NCBI RefSeq assembly: GCF_963678635.1
Contig: NC_087069.1
Location: 21,426,660 to 21,490,659, forward strand
DNA: 64,000 nucleotides
Direction: 5' to 3'
Source: Symsagittifera roscoffensis
Lineage: Eukaryota > Xenacoelomorpha > Acoela > Convolutidae
A program made the position numbers and the translations under genes. Under the pieces are notes generated by a model, which saw only the letters and a list, made by a program, of their open reading frames with translations, was not told where the DNA came from and did no database searches. Numbering within the stretch: the first letter of the stretch is position 1; every line of letters starts with the position of its first letter. Shown here in pieces: positions 19,437 through 29,074 of the stretch.

Positions 19437-19670
19437 TTATGTTTGCAAATGGAAATCTAAATTCATTGCAAGTAGTATTCGAAATATAAAAGTTTGTTCT
19501 GGCTTTTGCCGAACTATCATATAACTATACGGCAAGTTTCTACTTTGTCGTATGTCGTCTTTGGTTCGATGTCTTCTTCCAATTCCGGGTAGTTCTATTA
19601 TGGTTCGAAATATTGGCTCTGATCTATTGAGTCGGAGAGACATTTCAATTAAATTATTGTCGTATAACAT
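19437..19670 (-). CDS. Element 1 leader ORF (77 aa)
   Basis: The frame begins about 90 bases downstream of the LTR and ends 1.37 kb before Gag. The element 2 copy at 58071-58304 has the same length, start and stop. I count about 21 nucleotide differences but only five amino-acid differences (positions 5, 34, 37, 48, 58), so most changes are synonymous, which indicates a protein under selection. The peptide is basic in the middle (GIGRRHRTKDD) with a hydrophobic C-terminus. Nothing recognisable. It may act as a translated upstream ORF controlling downstream initiation, or as a small regulator. Confidence 0.65.
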   Translation of the reverse strand: MLYDNNLIEMSLRLNRSEPIFRTIIELPGIGRRHRTKDDIRQSRNLPYSYMIVRQKPEQTFIFRILLAMNLDFHLQT

Positions 19671-19738
19671 TTTGTAAATGTTTTTGTCTAATTTCTAATC
19701 TATTTTTGGTTAATTCTAATCTAGTAAGGTCTTGTTCG

Positions 19739-19756
19739 AGACTTATGGTCGCACCA
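19739..19756 (-). promoter_or_regulatory. Primer-binding site of element 1
   Basis: Two bases inside the 5' LTR the minus strand reads TGGTGCGACCATAAGTCT, which begins with the TGG complementary to a tRNA CCA end. The same sequence is at 58372-58389 in element 2. I could not name the tRNA. Confidence 0.8.
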
Positions 19757-19758
19757 GA

Positions 19759-20166
19759 TGAGTTAGGACCGAAGTGTAACTCATAGAGTAATTTCGGATA
19801 GGGTACACCGTCTGCTCGTCACGCTATCTTATTTTCGGCCGGATAGATTCGTGCAACTTCTTAGTCTAATACCGATCCTAATCTTACTCTTATACTATCT
19901 AGTCTCAGGTTGTTTAACTAGTCTCTGCTAGGCTCAATAGATCTAGGGTATACTGGTTTATTGCGGCTGCTGAAGTGCTCGGGAGAGTCCAACTAATTTC
20001 TAAGTTTAATTCAAATCTCTCTGGTGCTGAAATTACAAGTAACTTCAGCACTTACAAATAAGTGGGTTGTTAGTTAGATGGATCATGATTGGTTAATATT
20101 AAATACTTTACATTGGTAAAACATTTAATTTATCCAATCATAAAATATAGTTTAGATCAGGTTCCA
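19759..20166 (-). repeat. 5' LTR of element 1
   Basis: Carries the same features as the 3' LTR at 1269-1676. Its outer (U3) end faces the NLR gene, whose ATG is 557 bp away and read in the opposite direction. Followed by AGTA (20167-20170), the second target duplication copy. Confidence 0.95.
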
Positions 20167-20210
20167 AGTAACTATGTTTGGTACTGAAACTGAATTAATA
20201 ATGCATTCAC

Positions 20211-20631
20211 TTGCGGGTTTGACGTAATTAGTGATGGTGATTCTAAACTGCAATTGGAAGAAAATTACCATGGTATCAGATCATGTGATTTTAATTTTTG
20301 TCATTTGCGTTTGTTGAATGCCGTACCAAAACGAAGAACTATTTTTAAATACTGTTTTCACTCTGAGATTTGCATATCAAAGTACACGTTAAAAAAACTA
20401 GCAAATAACAATTCAAACTTTGCAATGCCAAAACATCATTAAAATTTATCAAGCATTTAAATTTGATATGCAAGTCTCAGAGTAAAAATAGTATTTAAAA
20501 AATAGTTCTTCGTTTTGCTACAGCCTTCATCAAACGCGAATGACAAAAATTAAAATCACATGATCTGATACCATGGTAATTTTCTTCCAATTGCAGCTCA
20601 GACTCACTATCACAAATTACGTCAAACTCGC
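20211..20631. repeat. Large imperfect inverted repeat upstream of the NLR gene
   Basis: The left arm at 20211-20380 is matched by the reverse complement of 20463-20631, with an 82 bp spacer. Shared blocks include the palindromic TACCATGGTA with its flanks, and TTGATATGCA-type sequence at the inner edge. The arms have diverged moderately. It may be a foldback or MITE-like insertion, and transcripts would form a long hairpin. It ends about 90 bp before the NLR start codon. Confidence 0.85.
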
Positions 20632-20722
20632 AATTGATCAATATCATAAAACAAAGTATAGACCATTTTTATACCAAATTCAAAATCTGAACTGATCGCG
20701 TTCTAAAATTATACTTCAACTA

Positions 20723-23344
20723 ATGGCGTGGTCAATGCCTGTTGACGGAGCATTAACAGTCGGAACTAAGAGATATCATAACCTACGAGACCTTACCAAA
20801 CTCGTGGCTGATTCCATTGCACAGTGCATTACTCAACAATTTCTTCTAGATAGCAACAAAACATGGGAATCATTTAGTTCTGAAACAGAAACGATAAAGT
20901 TTGTGAGAAAAAACCACTCACACATCAAAAAGGGTATGTTACCATCCCTTGATAACTGCGACGCATCTGTTCTGACATCTCTACTCGACGAGTTTTTACC
21001 CGATTGGTCACAAGATGTCGCCATTCAAAAAGTTCGAGATCTCAGAAACACCGCGGCTCATCAAGTAACAGGCTCTTTGTCAGCTCAAGAATGCAAAGCA
21101 AAAAAAGATAATCTTATAGGTGAAATAGAGTTTTTCCAAAAAAACTATTCGGGGTTTGCTGAACTTGAAAGCTTGAAAAGATTGGTTGAAAACAGAAAAA
21201 ATTTTCCAGATTTCAATTTGTCAAGTAATATTCACGATATTGAAGACATCGTGGGAAGAGAACAGGATGTGGATCTTCTAGCAAAAGCCTTTGAGTCATC
21301 GCCCCTGGTTTTGATTACTGGTCCAGGCGGAATCGGCAAGAGCTCTCTGGCTTTGACATTTGCAAAAGAGCAAACCAAACAACCTTTGAACGTCTGTTTG
21401 TTTGTAATAATGAAGGATTTTGAAATCAACAATGAGTTTGGGTTAAAACTAGAAGATAAAATTTGCAGATCGATTGGAAAATGCATGAGCGATATCGAAA
21501 AAGAAATCCAGAATTCAGATGATGCGTTTTCAGTTCTTAAAAACTATATCAACAGCATTCCAGAAGAAACAAAAATTTGGCTTATTTTGGATAACATCGA
21601 TAATTTTGACACGCTGGAAGCTAGAACAGCTCTGGAAAATGTAATAACTCGGCTTTCTTCATCAAAGGGAAACGTCAAGTTCGTTTGTACCTCCCGCAAT
21701 TGGTCGTTATACCCAAATACGATCTCAAAAAAAGTGGTTGCTTTAAAACCGATATCAAGTGAAATAGCCTTGAAATGGTTTCGTGAAAAGACCGAAGCTG
21801 TAAAAAACGACTTTACAAAATCTGTCTTAAGCCACGTAGCGAAGGCCTCGTACGGTATTCCATTGATAATGAAGCTTTATACTTCGCGTCTTACTGCAAA
21901 GAACAAAAAACCTATAACTGTTGATGATATTCCGGCGTTCAAAGAAAACAAGAATTACAAGCAAGCAATAGACGCTGCTCTGAAATGGTCATTTGATTCG
22001 CTACAGAAAGAAGCTGGCTTACTCCTTGTACTGCAATGTGCTAGCATTTTCCCTAAATTCATAGAAGAAGCAACCTTGAAGTCCATGTTTACTATGTACA
22101 CGAAAGCATCAGGGGAGCAGAGCTTTGGAGAAGATTTTATTGAACAATGTGCCGACCTAAGTTTGATTGAGTATAACCGAATTAAAAAAAAGTACCACCT
22201 GCACCCTTACATACAAGAGTATGTTCTCAAGACAAACTCAGAAGTTTGTAGGAAATTGAAGTACGCTTTTTGTATTGCGTCCTTTTCAAAACTAATGCAA
22301 ATCACGCGAAAGGCTCTACACGAAATTTTCAATGGTGACGAGCCAGTTGAAATATCATATTCTTTAAGTTCTGGAGTTATCCGAGAATTTCTTAGGTTTG
22401 ATTTTGGCGAACTTTTACAATATTATCCAGACATTTCGAAAGAACCTTTTATCAACCATCCGCCCTCAGCTGAATACTTGTTAAACGCTTTGTTGAACTT
22501 ATTAGCAGTTGAACACTTCGCTTGTGATTATCACTCACTGTTGCTGAAGTTCGCAGAAAACCTGAGAAATTTGTTTCTGCGAATCAGTCTCTTTTCGCAT
22601 GCTGTGATTTGCCAGTGTTTTATCATTCAGATTGACCCCAATCCAATTAATTTGAGGACGAATATGAAGATTCTTGAGGAGGAATATGAAATAAAACTAG
22701 AACCAGACAAATCAAGTTTTTGTCTGTCATACTTGCACTACACGAAAGGCCATTTTATTCAGCGCACAGGGCACGATTCAAATGAAACAAAAATGTCTTC
22801 TCACGCTTGCTTCGAGAAAGCTAAACAGGAGCTTCATAATTGGAGTTCAGATGTTATCAGCCAATCAGAAAACTCAGAAGAAGGATATTTATTTGAACTT
22901 ATAGTTAAATCGGAAAAAGCAATTTTTTCAATATGCAAGTTGGGAGACGACTTGGTCGCAGCCGTAAAACTTATCGATGATGGTGCAATTAAATCAAATT
23001 TTCTGGCTATGATGAATCAAATGGAAGAAGTAGGCTATCCACTAGGTTTCTTACATCTATGTTTTACTTTTTCTAGAGCTCTTCAAGAAACGGATGAACG
23101 TTTTACTGTCGACTGCAAACTTTTTCCATTGATTTGGGATGATTATGATCTTAAATTTAACCTACAGCTGTTTTTAACTGATTTTCTGATGTGGATAAGG
23201 CAAAAAAGAAATAGACAGGAACGTGCAAAACTCAAGAAATTGCTGGCTTCCACAATGAAGCAAAGGGGTATAGAGTGCGACAAATATGGGCAACTTTTCA
23301 AATTATGGTCTCTATTCTTGCAGGAAAATTGCATAAAAAAGTAG
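20723..23344 (+). CDS. STAND/NLR-type ATPase with N-terminal HEPN-like domain (873 aa)
   Basis: An intronless gene. Residues 1-150 resemble the DZIP3-type HEPN domain, with R-N-x3-H at 108-113. An NB-ARC-type NTPase follows: Walker A GPGGIGKS at 200-207, Walker B IWLILDNID at 285-293, a sensor-like VCTSR at 321-325 and GIPL (equivalent of GLPL) at 378-381. A winged-helix region leads to LHPYIQEY near 493-500, in the position of the MHD motif. Residues 510-873 are helical and may hold degenerate TPR-like repeats. Such proteins are animal immune or cell-death signalling ATPases that switch on by nucleotide exchange and oligomerisation. The gene is richer in GC than its surroundings. An inverted repeat and a fresh LTR lie upstream. 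A decayed fragment of a paralogue lies 3.2 kb downstream, so this belongs to an expanding family. Confidence 0.9.
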   Translation: MAWSMPVDGALTVGTKRYHNLRDLTKLVADSIAQCITQQFLLDSNKTWESFSSETETIKFVRKNHSHIKKGMLPSLDNCDASVLTSLLDEFLPDWSQDVAIQKVRDLRNTAAHQVTGSLSAQECKAKKDNLIGEIEFFQKNYSGFAELESLKRLVENRKNFPDFNLSSNIHDIEDIVGREQDVDLLAKAFESSPLVLITGPGGIGKSSLALTFAKEQTKQPLNVCLFVIMKDFEINNEFGLKLEDKICRSIGKCMSDIEKEIQNSDDAFSVLKNYINSIPEETKIWLILDNIDNFDTLEARTALENVITRLSSSKGNVKFVCTSRNWSLYPNTISKKVVALKPISSEIALKWFREKTEAVKNDFTKSVLSHVAKASYGIPLIMKLYTSRLTAKNKKPITVDDIPAFKENKNYKQAIDAALKWSFDSLQKEAGLLLVLQCASIFPKFIEEATLKSMFTMYTKASGEQSFGEDFIEQCADLSLIEYNRIKKKYHLHPYIQEYVLKTNSEVCRKLKYAFCIASFSKLMQITRKALHEIFNGDEPVEISYSLSSGVIREFLRFDFGELLQYYPDISKEPFINHPPSAEYLLNALLNLLAVEHFACDYHSLLLKFAENLRNLFLRISLFSHAVICQCFIIQIDPNPINLRTNMKILEEEYEIKLEPDKSSFCLSYLHYTKGHFIQRTGHDSNETKMSSHACFEKAKQELHNWSSDVISQSENSEEGYLFELIVKSEKAIFSICKLGDDLVAAVKLIDDGAIKSNFLAMMNQMEEVGYPLGFLHLCFTFSRALQETDERFTVDCKLFPLIWDDYDLKFNLQLFLTDFLMWIRQKRNRQERAKLKKLLASTMKQRGIECDKYGQLFKLWSLFLQENCIKK

Positions 23345-23667
23345 CTCAAAAATGATAAGTTTTGATTTGGATGTGTTGTGACCAGATACAAAAATGCTTA
23401 GCTTAATTGATTTACTTTAGCAATTGATTTTGTTATAACCCTAAAAGACTTTATCACGGGAAAAGCGCTATAGAGAGCTATAATTAATCGAAAAGAGTTT
23501 TTTTTACCGCATACCATTAAGTTAAAGGCAATTCCTGTAATATTTAGCGCATCTAAGGGTTCCCAAAGTGATGAAAAAAGTAGTATATGTTGGAGCTAGA
23601 CAGTTTGGGGAGAAGGGGTGAAAACCTACGATAGATCAAGTTGGACTATAGAGTAACTGGTCATCAC
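23345..23667. other. Intergenic, nothing recognised
   Basis: The 3' flank of the NLR gene is AT-rich and contains no gene or repeat that I can support. Confidence 0.5.
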
Positions 23668-23890
23668 CGTAAGTATTAAGATAGAGAATAGATTTCCCAT
23701 GTATTAAGATTGGTTATAGGTATCCCATGTATTAAAATACGATTTTTGAGATGGTAAGTGTCAGGTTCTCAGCGCTTTCATGTATTAAGATTCCAATGTT
23801 TTAAGATATAGAATGCCTCTACTGTTTATAAGATATGCTATAGATATTCGTTTGTATAAAGATAGGGTATAGATTCTGTAACGTTTTTAG
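23668..23890. repeat. Degenerate minisatellite, about 27-33 bp unit
   Basis: About seven imperfect units resembling GTATTAAGATAGGGTATAG followed by ATTCCCAT occur in tandem. Units on the left keep CCATGTATTAAGAT well; those on the right have drifted to TGTATAAAGAT. Confidence 0.6.
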
Positions 23891-25283
23891 ATACAAGGTT
23901 TCTGTAACCTGGTAAGACAATGATAAGAAAATTAAGTTTTTTGTGCATTTTACGCAGGAAGTTATAGTTCGTTGAATAAAAGTTTTGGTGAGCGTTATAT
24001 TTTTGTTACTGTAGATAAAGTGTACATTTCTAAACATTCTCTTGGTTACCCAATACAATAGATCTCCTAACTCATCCGCGGCGTTTAAAAACAATCAATT
24101 GTCGAAAAATTGTTTAATTACAGAAAAAAACATATCAATTTACCGCATGATGTATATTTTCAACACAATTTTTTTTGTACAATTTAGTTATATTTTTTGG
24201 ATGTATTCCGTCACAATCAACTTCTCGCTTAAATTAAAAATAGCTCAGTCAATTTTTAGTTTGTTCATACGTTTCAACTGCATAGTGAATCATTTTAAAT
24301 CTTTTGTTTCTTAAATTTCAATTCACGGCCTCGTCCAATAGTTGTCGATACTTTGCGAGCAATCTAACTCCAGAGTCTTCTAACGTTAGTTTGTTCAGTC
24401 CTGTACCCTTAGTTTAGTTTAGTTTCTTTTGTTTTTTTTTGCTTAAAGTACGAAGAAGTAAGGTATTGTTCGGTTTGCTGACCGACTGGTAATGATACAT
24501 TTATATAAATCTTCTGTGCCAAACCCAAGTAAAAAAATTTTGAAGCCATTTCGCGTTCTTCGAATTTTTTAAATTCGCAAAACTCAACAAAAAGATGTTA
24601 ATACAGTTCCAGAAATTCAACTTGACGTATTGTAGAAAAAAAAGTATTCTAGTCTAGTATTCTATATTAGACTTTTACGCTTGCGATTTGCAAGCGTTAT
24701 CTAATTGGAGTATAGACCTTTTCGGGTTATCAAGTAGCCTAACAAAATCAGTTGAATCATTTGTCTTATCTATTTAAATGCGCATATTTCTTACATTGCA
24801 AGTATATCTCTAATTGGATGTGTTTCCGTTTCTCTTATATTTTACAAGCTAAACTGCTCAATTAAAAAAACTATCTCTAGATCAATTTAGTCAGTATTTT
24901 TTTTTCATCTAATCTTATTGATGTTTGATCCAACTTTTGTCACATTTGTTGCCATCCGGTCATTGATACATGATGAGTGTTAGGGTTGCTTACGAGCATC
25001 ATCCGAGACAATGGTAAGAACTTTTTTATGATTGTGTTGGTTGTTTTTTTGACTTATTTCAAATAATTTTTCAGGTTACTTTTTCAGAAAAAAAACTAAT
25101 TCCTTTTTTACGATATCGGCTACAGTTAATTTCTAAAAAAGTTAGCTAAGCGAGTTCACTCGAATCCAATCAGCACCTGTTGTCTTCAGAAATAGCTAAT
25201 AACAGCTAAAATAGTAAAAAAAAATCAAAAAATGAACGGCTTATGAATTGTCTGCTTATAGTTTGTTTTGTTGCGACCTATTT
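23891..25283. other. Intergenic, nothing recognised apart from one hairpin
   Basis: AT-rich sequence with short chance open frames only. A perfect 8 bp stem with a 5-base loop (ACGCTTGC GATTT GCAAGCGT) lies near 24678-24698. Confidence 0.5.
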
Positions 25284-25694
25284 TTAAAATTTTTTTGTGT
25301 TGTATGATTTTTTAAGATAAATGAATGTGTTCTTTGATTCTTTAAAGTAATATGTTATACTTAAACTTGCGAGATCAAGTGTCTTGTAATCGGGCACTAG
25401 CCTTTTTTCTTGTAAACAACTTTTCTTACACATTTGGAATTGACATTGATGTTGCTTCATTACTATAACTCCAGGCCCCATCGCTCTGGTTCTGCAGGAA
25501 ACGCACTTGCCTTTGAAACTTACTGCCAGGCGTTCGAGCACTGGCCGGAACATTTTTTTCATTGTCTGAAATTGAGTTTTTTCAGAACAAAAGTTGACTA
25601 GTCGGGTTCTAATTTGCCGGGTTTTGCTTTGCCGCTTTGTCATCAGTTTTCTCCATGGTCTCAAGTTTCGTTGATTGAGTCTTCTAGTTTTCAC
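25284..25694 (-). CDS. Cysteine-containing ORF (136 aa), possible transposase remnant
   Basis: The frame is Arg/Lys-rich at the start and carries KCVSC and then QCQFQMCKKSC, an arrangement like a zinc-binding C-terminal domain. PiggyBac-type transposases end with a cysteine-rich domain of broadly this kind, but spacing is not convincing. The last 35 residues look like AT-rich chance sequence. It may be a decayed transposase tail or an unrelated fragment. Confidence 0.25.
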   Translation of the reverse strand: MKTRRLNQRNLRPWRKLMTKRQSKTRQIRTRLVNFCSEKTQFQTMKKMFRPVLERLAVSFKGKCVSCRTRAMGPGVIVMKQHQCQFQMCKKSCLQEKRLVPDYKTLDLASLSITYYFKESKNTFIYLKKSYNTKKF

Positions 25695-26246
25695 TTGCGA
25701 TAAGCAGGGTTATGGCCACCGGGTACTAGAATTTTTTCCCCTAAGCAACTTTGTTCGCAGAATCCTCAAACTTAAACTCTATAACAGCTGAATTAGGCAA
25801 ATTTGGAGTTTATGAACTACTTAGATATTTACCTTTGGTAAACGCTAAGAAATCTAAATGAATTTTAATGAGTGTCAAAAATATCCTGAAGACTTTCGCC
25901 ACTGAGTTAGCTCGGCTTTGCTCATGTCGGCTTTTTTATCATGCGTTTTTTTTAATTTCGATGTTACTAAATGAAATTGGTCGAACTCCAACGAGACAAT
26001 TCGAAAAAATTCAATAGCCCTCATAGGTTTTCAATAATCAAACTTGTAAAACTTGTATTGCATAAATCATATCGGCTTAGTGGCCTCACTTTGCATCGTT
26101 CTATGAGCGAAATTTTGTTTTATGTGTGTGTTTTCTGCATGAAGGTGAGGAGGTCTTGATAATTTTCAATAAACTTGATTTTTTTTGAGATTTTTTAAAA
26201 TTCAGCTTGAATTTTTTTGGCCTAAAAAGTTTCTGCTTGCGCGTTT

Positions 26247-26368
26247 TCTGCTTTCTTAAATTTCGATGTTTTTCTTTTGATTGGTGCTGCTTTTCCATTT
26301 TTTGCTTCCTGCTTTCTTAAATTTCGATGTTTTTCTTTTGATTGATGCTGCTTTTCCATTTTTTGCTT
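26247..26368. repeat. Tandem duplication of a 61 bp unit
   Basis: Two adjacent copies containing CTTTCTTAAATTTCGATG and CTTTTCCATTTTTTGCTT, differing at one or two bases, so the duplication is recent. Confidence 0.75.
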
Positions 26369-26534
26369 TCCATGTTTTTTTCTTCGAATATTGAAAATTT
26401 CTTCGCATCTCTGTTAAAATTATTATACTCGACTTGTACGTTTTCTGCTTCTTTGGGTTTTGGTTTTCGCTCAGATACTTTATTCTTTCTAGATGATTTC
26501 GTCTCTTGTTTTGTTGGTTTAGCGAAAATATTTA

Positions 26535-26948
26535 GCTTGTGACTATTACTCACTGTTGCTGAAGTTCGCAGAAAACCTGATGAAATAATTTCTGCGAATC
26601 TGTCTGTTTTCATATGATGTGATATGCCAGAATATGAAACGTACTTGAAGAGAAAGATGTAACAAAACTAGAACCAGAAAAATGCCAAATCTTGTCTGTC
26701 AAATTAGCTTTTTACGGAAGTCCATTTAATTCAACGCACAGGGCACTGTTCAAATGAAACAAAAATGACTTCTCACGCTGTCTTCGGGAAATATAAACAA
26801 AATCTTCATAATTGGAGTTCGGATGTTATCAGATAATCAAAGAACTCAAAAGAGGGAGGTTTATTTGAACTTATAGTTAAATCGTAACAATCAGTTTTTT
26901 TTAATATGCAAGTTGGGAGACGACCTGGTCGCAGCGTAAACCTCACCA
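26535..26948 (+). pseudogene. Decayed fragment of an NLR paralogue
   Basis: The stretch is clearly related to 22520-22970, codons about 600-750 of the NLR gene. Shared blocks include ACTCACTGTTGCTGAAG, TTCAACGCACAGGGCAC, AATTGGAGTTC.GATGTTATCAG and GGGAGACGAC.TGGTCGCAGC. Between these blocks there are deletions, stop codons and frame changes, so it cannot encode protein. The N-terminal and NTPase parts are absent. It marks an older duplication of the NLR. Confidence 0.85.
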
Positions 26949-27369
26949 ATTATTCTCATCGAGACTTTATGCTCATCGAGATGCCCACATTGGCTGTCAG
27001 AGCCGTCAAAAATTGAAAAATCTTCTTGCGAATTGTGTTGGTGTTTAGCTTTTTAAAATTTGTTTTGAATTTGCTCAATCAAGTGAAAAATTGATTGCAG
27101 ACGTTTAAATAAAAAAACTCAGGTTATTTATTTTCGTTTAGATTCAATAACTGAAAAAAAATAACAGTGTGGCCTTAATTATAAATCTAAAGTCAGAGCA
27201 CGAAAAATCAAGTCGGAGCGTGAACAAACGAATTGATACTGCCAGCAAAAAAATATCACGATCTATACAAGAGTCTTTAACACATTCATTGAATCTCAAG
27301 CAGGAGTATTTCTGTCATAATCACACAAGCTACCCTCCTTGCAAATCTCAGATAAATGTCAAATCTCCC

Positions 27370-27740
27370 AACTGGACAGAAGTTTTTTAGTAGTCGCGCC
27401 GTCTCTGCTTTCGTCGCGAAAGTCGCACCGTCTCAAACTTGGTCGCAAAATTCTGGAATTGCATGAGTTTGGTCGCGTCGATTGCGCCGTTTCCTGATTC
27501 GGAAAATACGCGGCTGATATTTCTTGATCGCAAAATACGCGGCTGATTTTTTCGGTCGCGAAAGACTGGAAATAGAAATGGCAAATATGGGTCGCGCCAT
27601 CTCCGTATCGGTCGCTAAAGTCGCCACGAATCATTTTGGTCGCGAAAATCTGGAAATGACCAGTTTCAGTGGCGAAAGTCTGGACATGCCTAAAATTACG
27701 AAAGTCTGGACATATGTCCCGGACCTCGACCTGGGAAGTA
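27370..27740. repeat. Degenerate TCGCGAAA-rich repeat block
   Basis: The word GGTCGC(G/T/A)AAA followed by variants of (G/A)TCTGGA recurs at irregular 20-50 bp spacing, at higher GC than the surroundings. A partial duplication AAAATACGCGGCTGAT occurs twice near 27505-27555. Antisense open frames of up to 184 codons here follow from the repeat and are not credible genes. Confidence 0.55.
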
Positions 27741-27882
27741 AAATCTGAAATAGAACATAATAACAGACCATTTTGAATTTTTCGTTTTTCTAAGCAATCA
27801 AATATTTTGCGTAAAGAGTGAAAACCAGGAGTGTTCTTTAAATTAAATTGAAATAAATAAAAAAGACAGATAGAAAAAGAAG

Positions 27883-28216
27883 TTGAGATTGCGAGAAAAC
27901 CATTTGATTCCACATATGTATAAATTTCATTTTTTGAACATGGTTAAATCATGTTTAACAAGCGTAAGCTGCCAAGCAGAAAATTTATTAAAAGACTTGC
28001 CACCAACAAGTGATAATTCTCATCAACAAAAAATTGAAAGTGCTCGAGTTCCATTTAATGAGCAGTGATGCTGCTGATGGCAAGGCAAATAAATTTCATG
28101 AAAAACAATTGAATTTTGCTGAAAGGAATAATAGCTTATGGAAACTTACAATCTGCACAAAATGGTCAAAGAACGCCTTTTCACTTACATGCATAAGTAA
28201 AAGAGTGATTATCTGA
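27883..28216 (+). pseudogene. Coding-like remnant with a frame change
   Basis: One frame to about 28068 encodes a plausible peptide (NLLKDLPPTSDNSHQQK). A second frame from about 28060 to 28216 continues with plausible composition (SSDAADGKANKFHEKQLNF). Joined by a frameshift these could be part of one decayed gene, but no family is recognised and chance is possible. Confidence 0.25.
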
Positions 28217-28451
28217 GCTCCATCGACTTGGCCATTCCAACAATTTATAGATCTTTTCCACAGAGCTGCGCATTATTTTTGTGAGGATTTGTAGTAAATA
28301 AGTAGTTCGCTTCTCACAAGTTTGAAATTAGGAAATAAATCTTTGATTCGACCGACTTTTTTGTACATTTTTTCATGCATTGGTCGATTAATCATATCAA
28401 CAGATGATAAACTATTATTCTTCCTGATATCTGTCACGCTATCTTCTTTCC

Positions 28452-28589
28452 TTATATGGGAGGTATCACCGCACTCAATTTTCTCCCCCCGGGTGCGGCT
28501 CCCAGCAGTCCCACCACCGTCTCTTCGATCCCCGCCGGGGCCGGGGCTTTGTTGTACTCGAAGGGCGTAGCAGTGACTTGTTTGCTGTT
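28452..28589 (-). CDS. Unknown gene, terminal exon (minus strand)
   Basis: Acceptor TCATTTTACAG precedes a 138 bp exon entered in phase 0, encoding 45 residues and TAA at 28452-28454. The peptide (QVTATPFEYNKAPAPAGIEE) is GC-rich and strongly protein-like, unlike flanking DNA. The last codons lie in a 22-base word that recurs at 40174-40195, so the stop may come from a repeat insertion. The splice phase fits the exon at 29075-29213. The protein family was not recognised. Confidence 0.65.
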   Translation of the reverse strand, partial: NSKQVTATPFEYNKAPAPAGIEETVVGLLGAAPGGRKLSAVIPPI

Positions 28590-29074
28590 CTGTAAAATGA
28601 TCTCATGTGATTATCGAGATTTACATATTTACCGTAGGATTTAATTACGTTATTTGCCAAACATTTGTCGTCTATGGTTTGAACATCAGCTTATTCATGA
28701 TTCGACTACTTTGTTCGGCTATAGTGTTCGTTCGACCGTCTTAATTTGCGACAAAAATCGGACAGCCCAGGCGTGTTGCTTGTTTGTAAAATATATGTTT
28801 GCTAATGTTAACCACTGTGTAAGAATAATGTGTTTCCCTGAAGTTTTCCCCTATGCGTCTTGGACGCCGCAATTGTAACTGTTTTTAAATCCCAGTATTT
28901 TTTTCTGGCCTCAGAAAGTTTTGAGGTAAAACTATACCGCAGTTTTCTCATAAAATTTTAAACACAATAACTAATTTGAAAAAAAAAATTGGTAAAATTT
29001 TGCTAGCAGGAATAGTATTTTTCTCACGGTAAAAACAAATTTTTCAGTTAAGTACTCTTGGCCTAAACCGATAC

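Larger units (their letters stand above)
1269..20166 (-). mobile_element. Element 1: intact-looking 18.9 kb env-bearing Ty3/gypsy retrotransposon
   Basis: The element is bounded by 408 bp direct repeats that begin TG and end CA, with a perfect 4 bp duplication AGTA on both sides. It reads on the minus strand: 5' LTR 19759-20166, PBS 19739-19756, leader ORF, structured leader, basic ORF, Gag-Pol, two small hydrophobic ORFs, a proline-rich frame, envelope-like ORF, 597-residue ORF, 3' LTR 1269-1676. No LTR mismatch was seen by eye, so the insertion is very recent. Most Ty3/gypsy elements are 5-10 kb, so this one is unusually long; the excess comes from a long Gag-Pol and roughly 6 kb of extra coding sequence. 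The only obvious lesion is the missing ATG of the frame at 7688-8824. Retroviral-style env genes of several viral origins are known in invertebrate LTR elements. Confidence 0.93.

Noticed and set aside
19725..19758. tRNA-like 3' end (TTCGAGAC...GCACCA) next to the 5' LTR as a tRNA gene
   Set aside because: The spacing between T-loop and CCA is one base short and there is no upstream tRNA body; it is the primer-binding site read on the opposite strand.
24676..24700. 8 bp perfect hairpin as a possible terminator or RNA gene
   Set aside because: It is isolated, without flanking gene or conserved partner; short hairpins are expected by chance.
26317..26613. 98-codon Lys-rich minus-strand frame
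   Set aside because: It is antisense to the NLR relic and to a T-rich tandem duplication; low-complexity composition.
27359..27913. 184-codon minus-strand open frame
   Set aside because: It lies across the TCGCGAAA repeat block, and repeated peptides such as FATE arise from the repeat. No protein family features.
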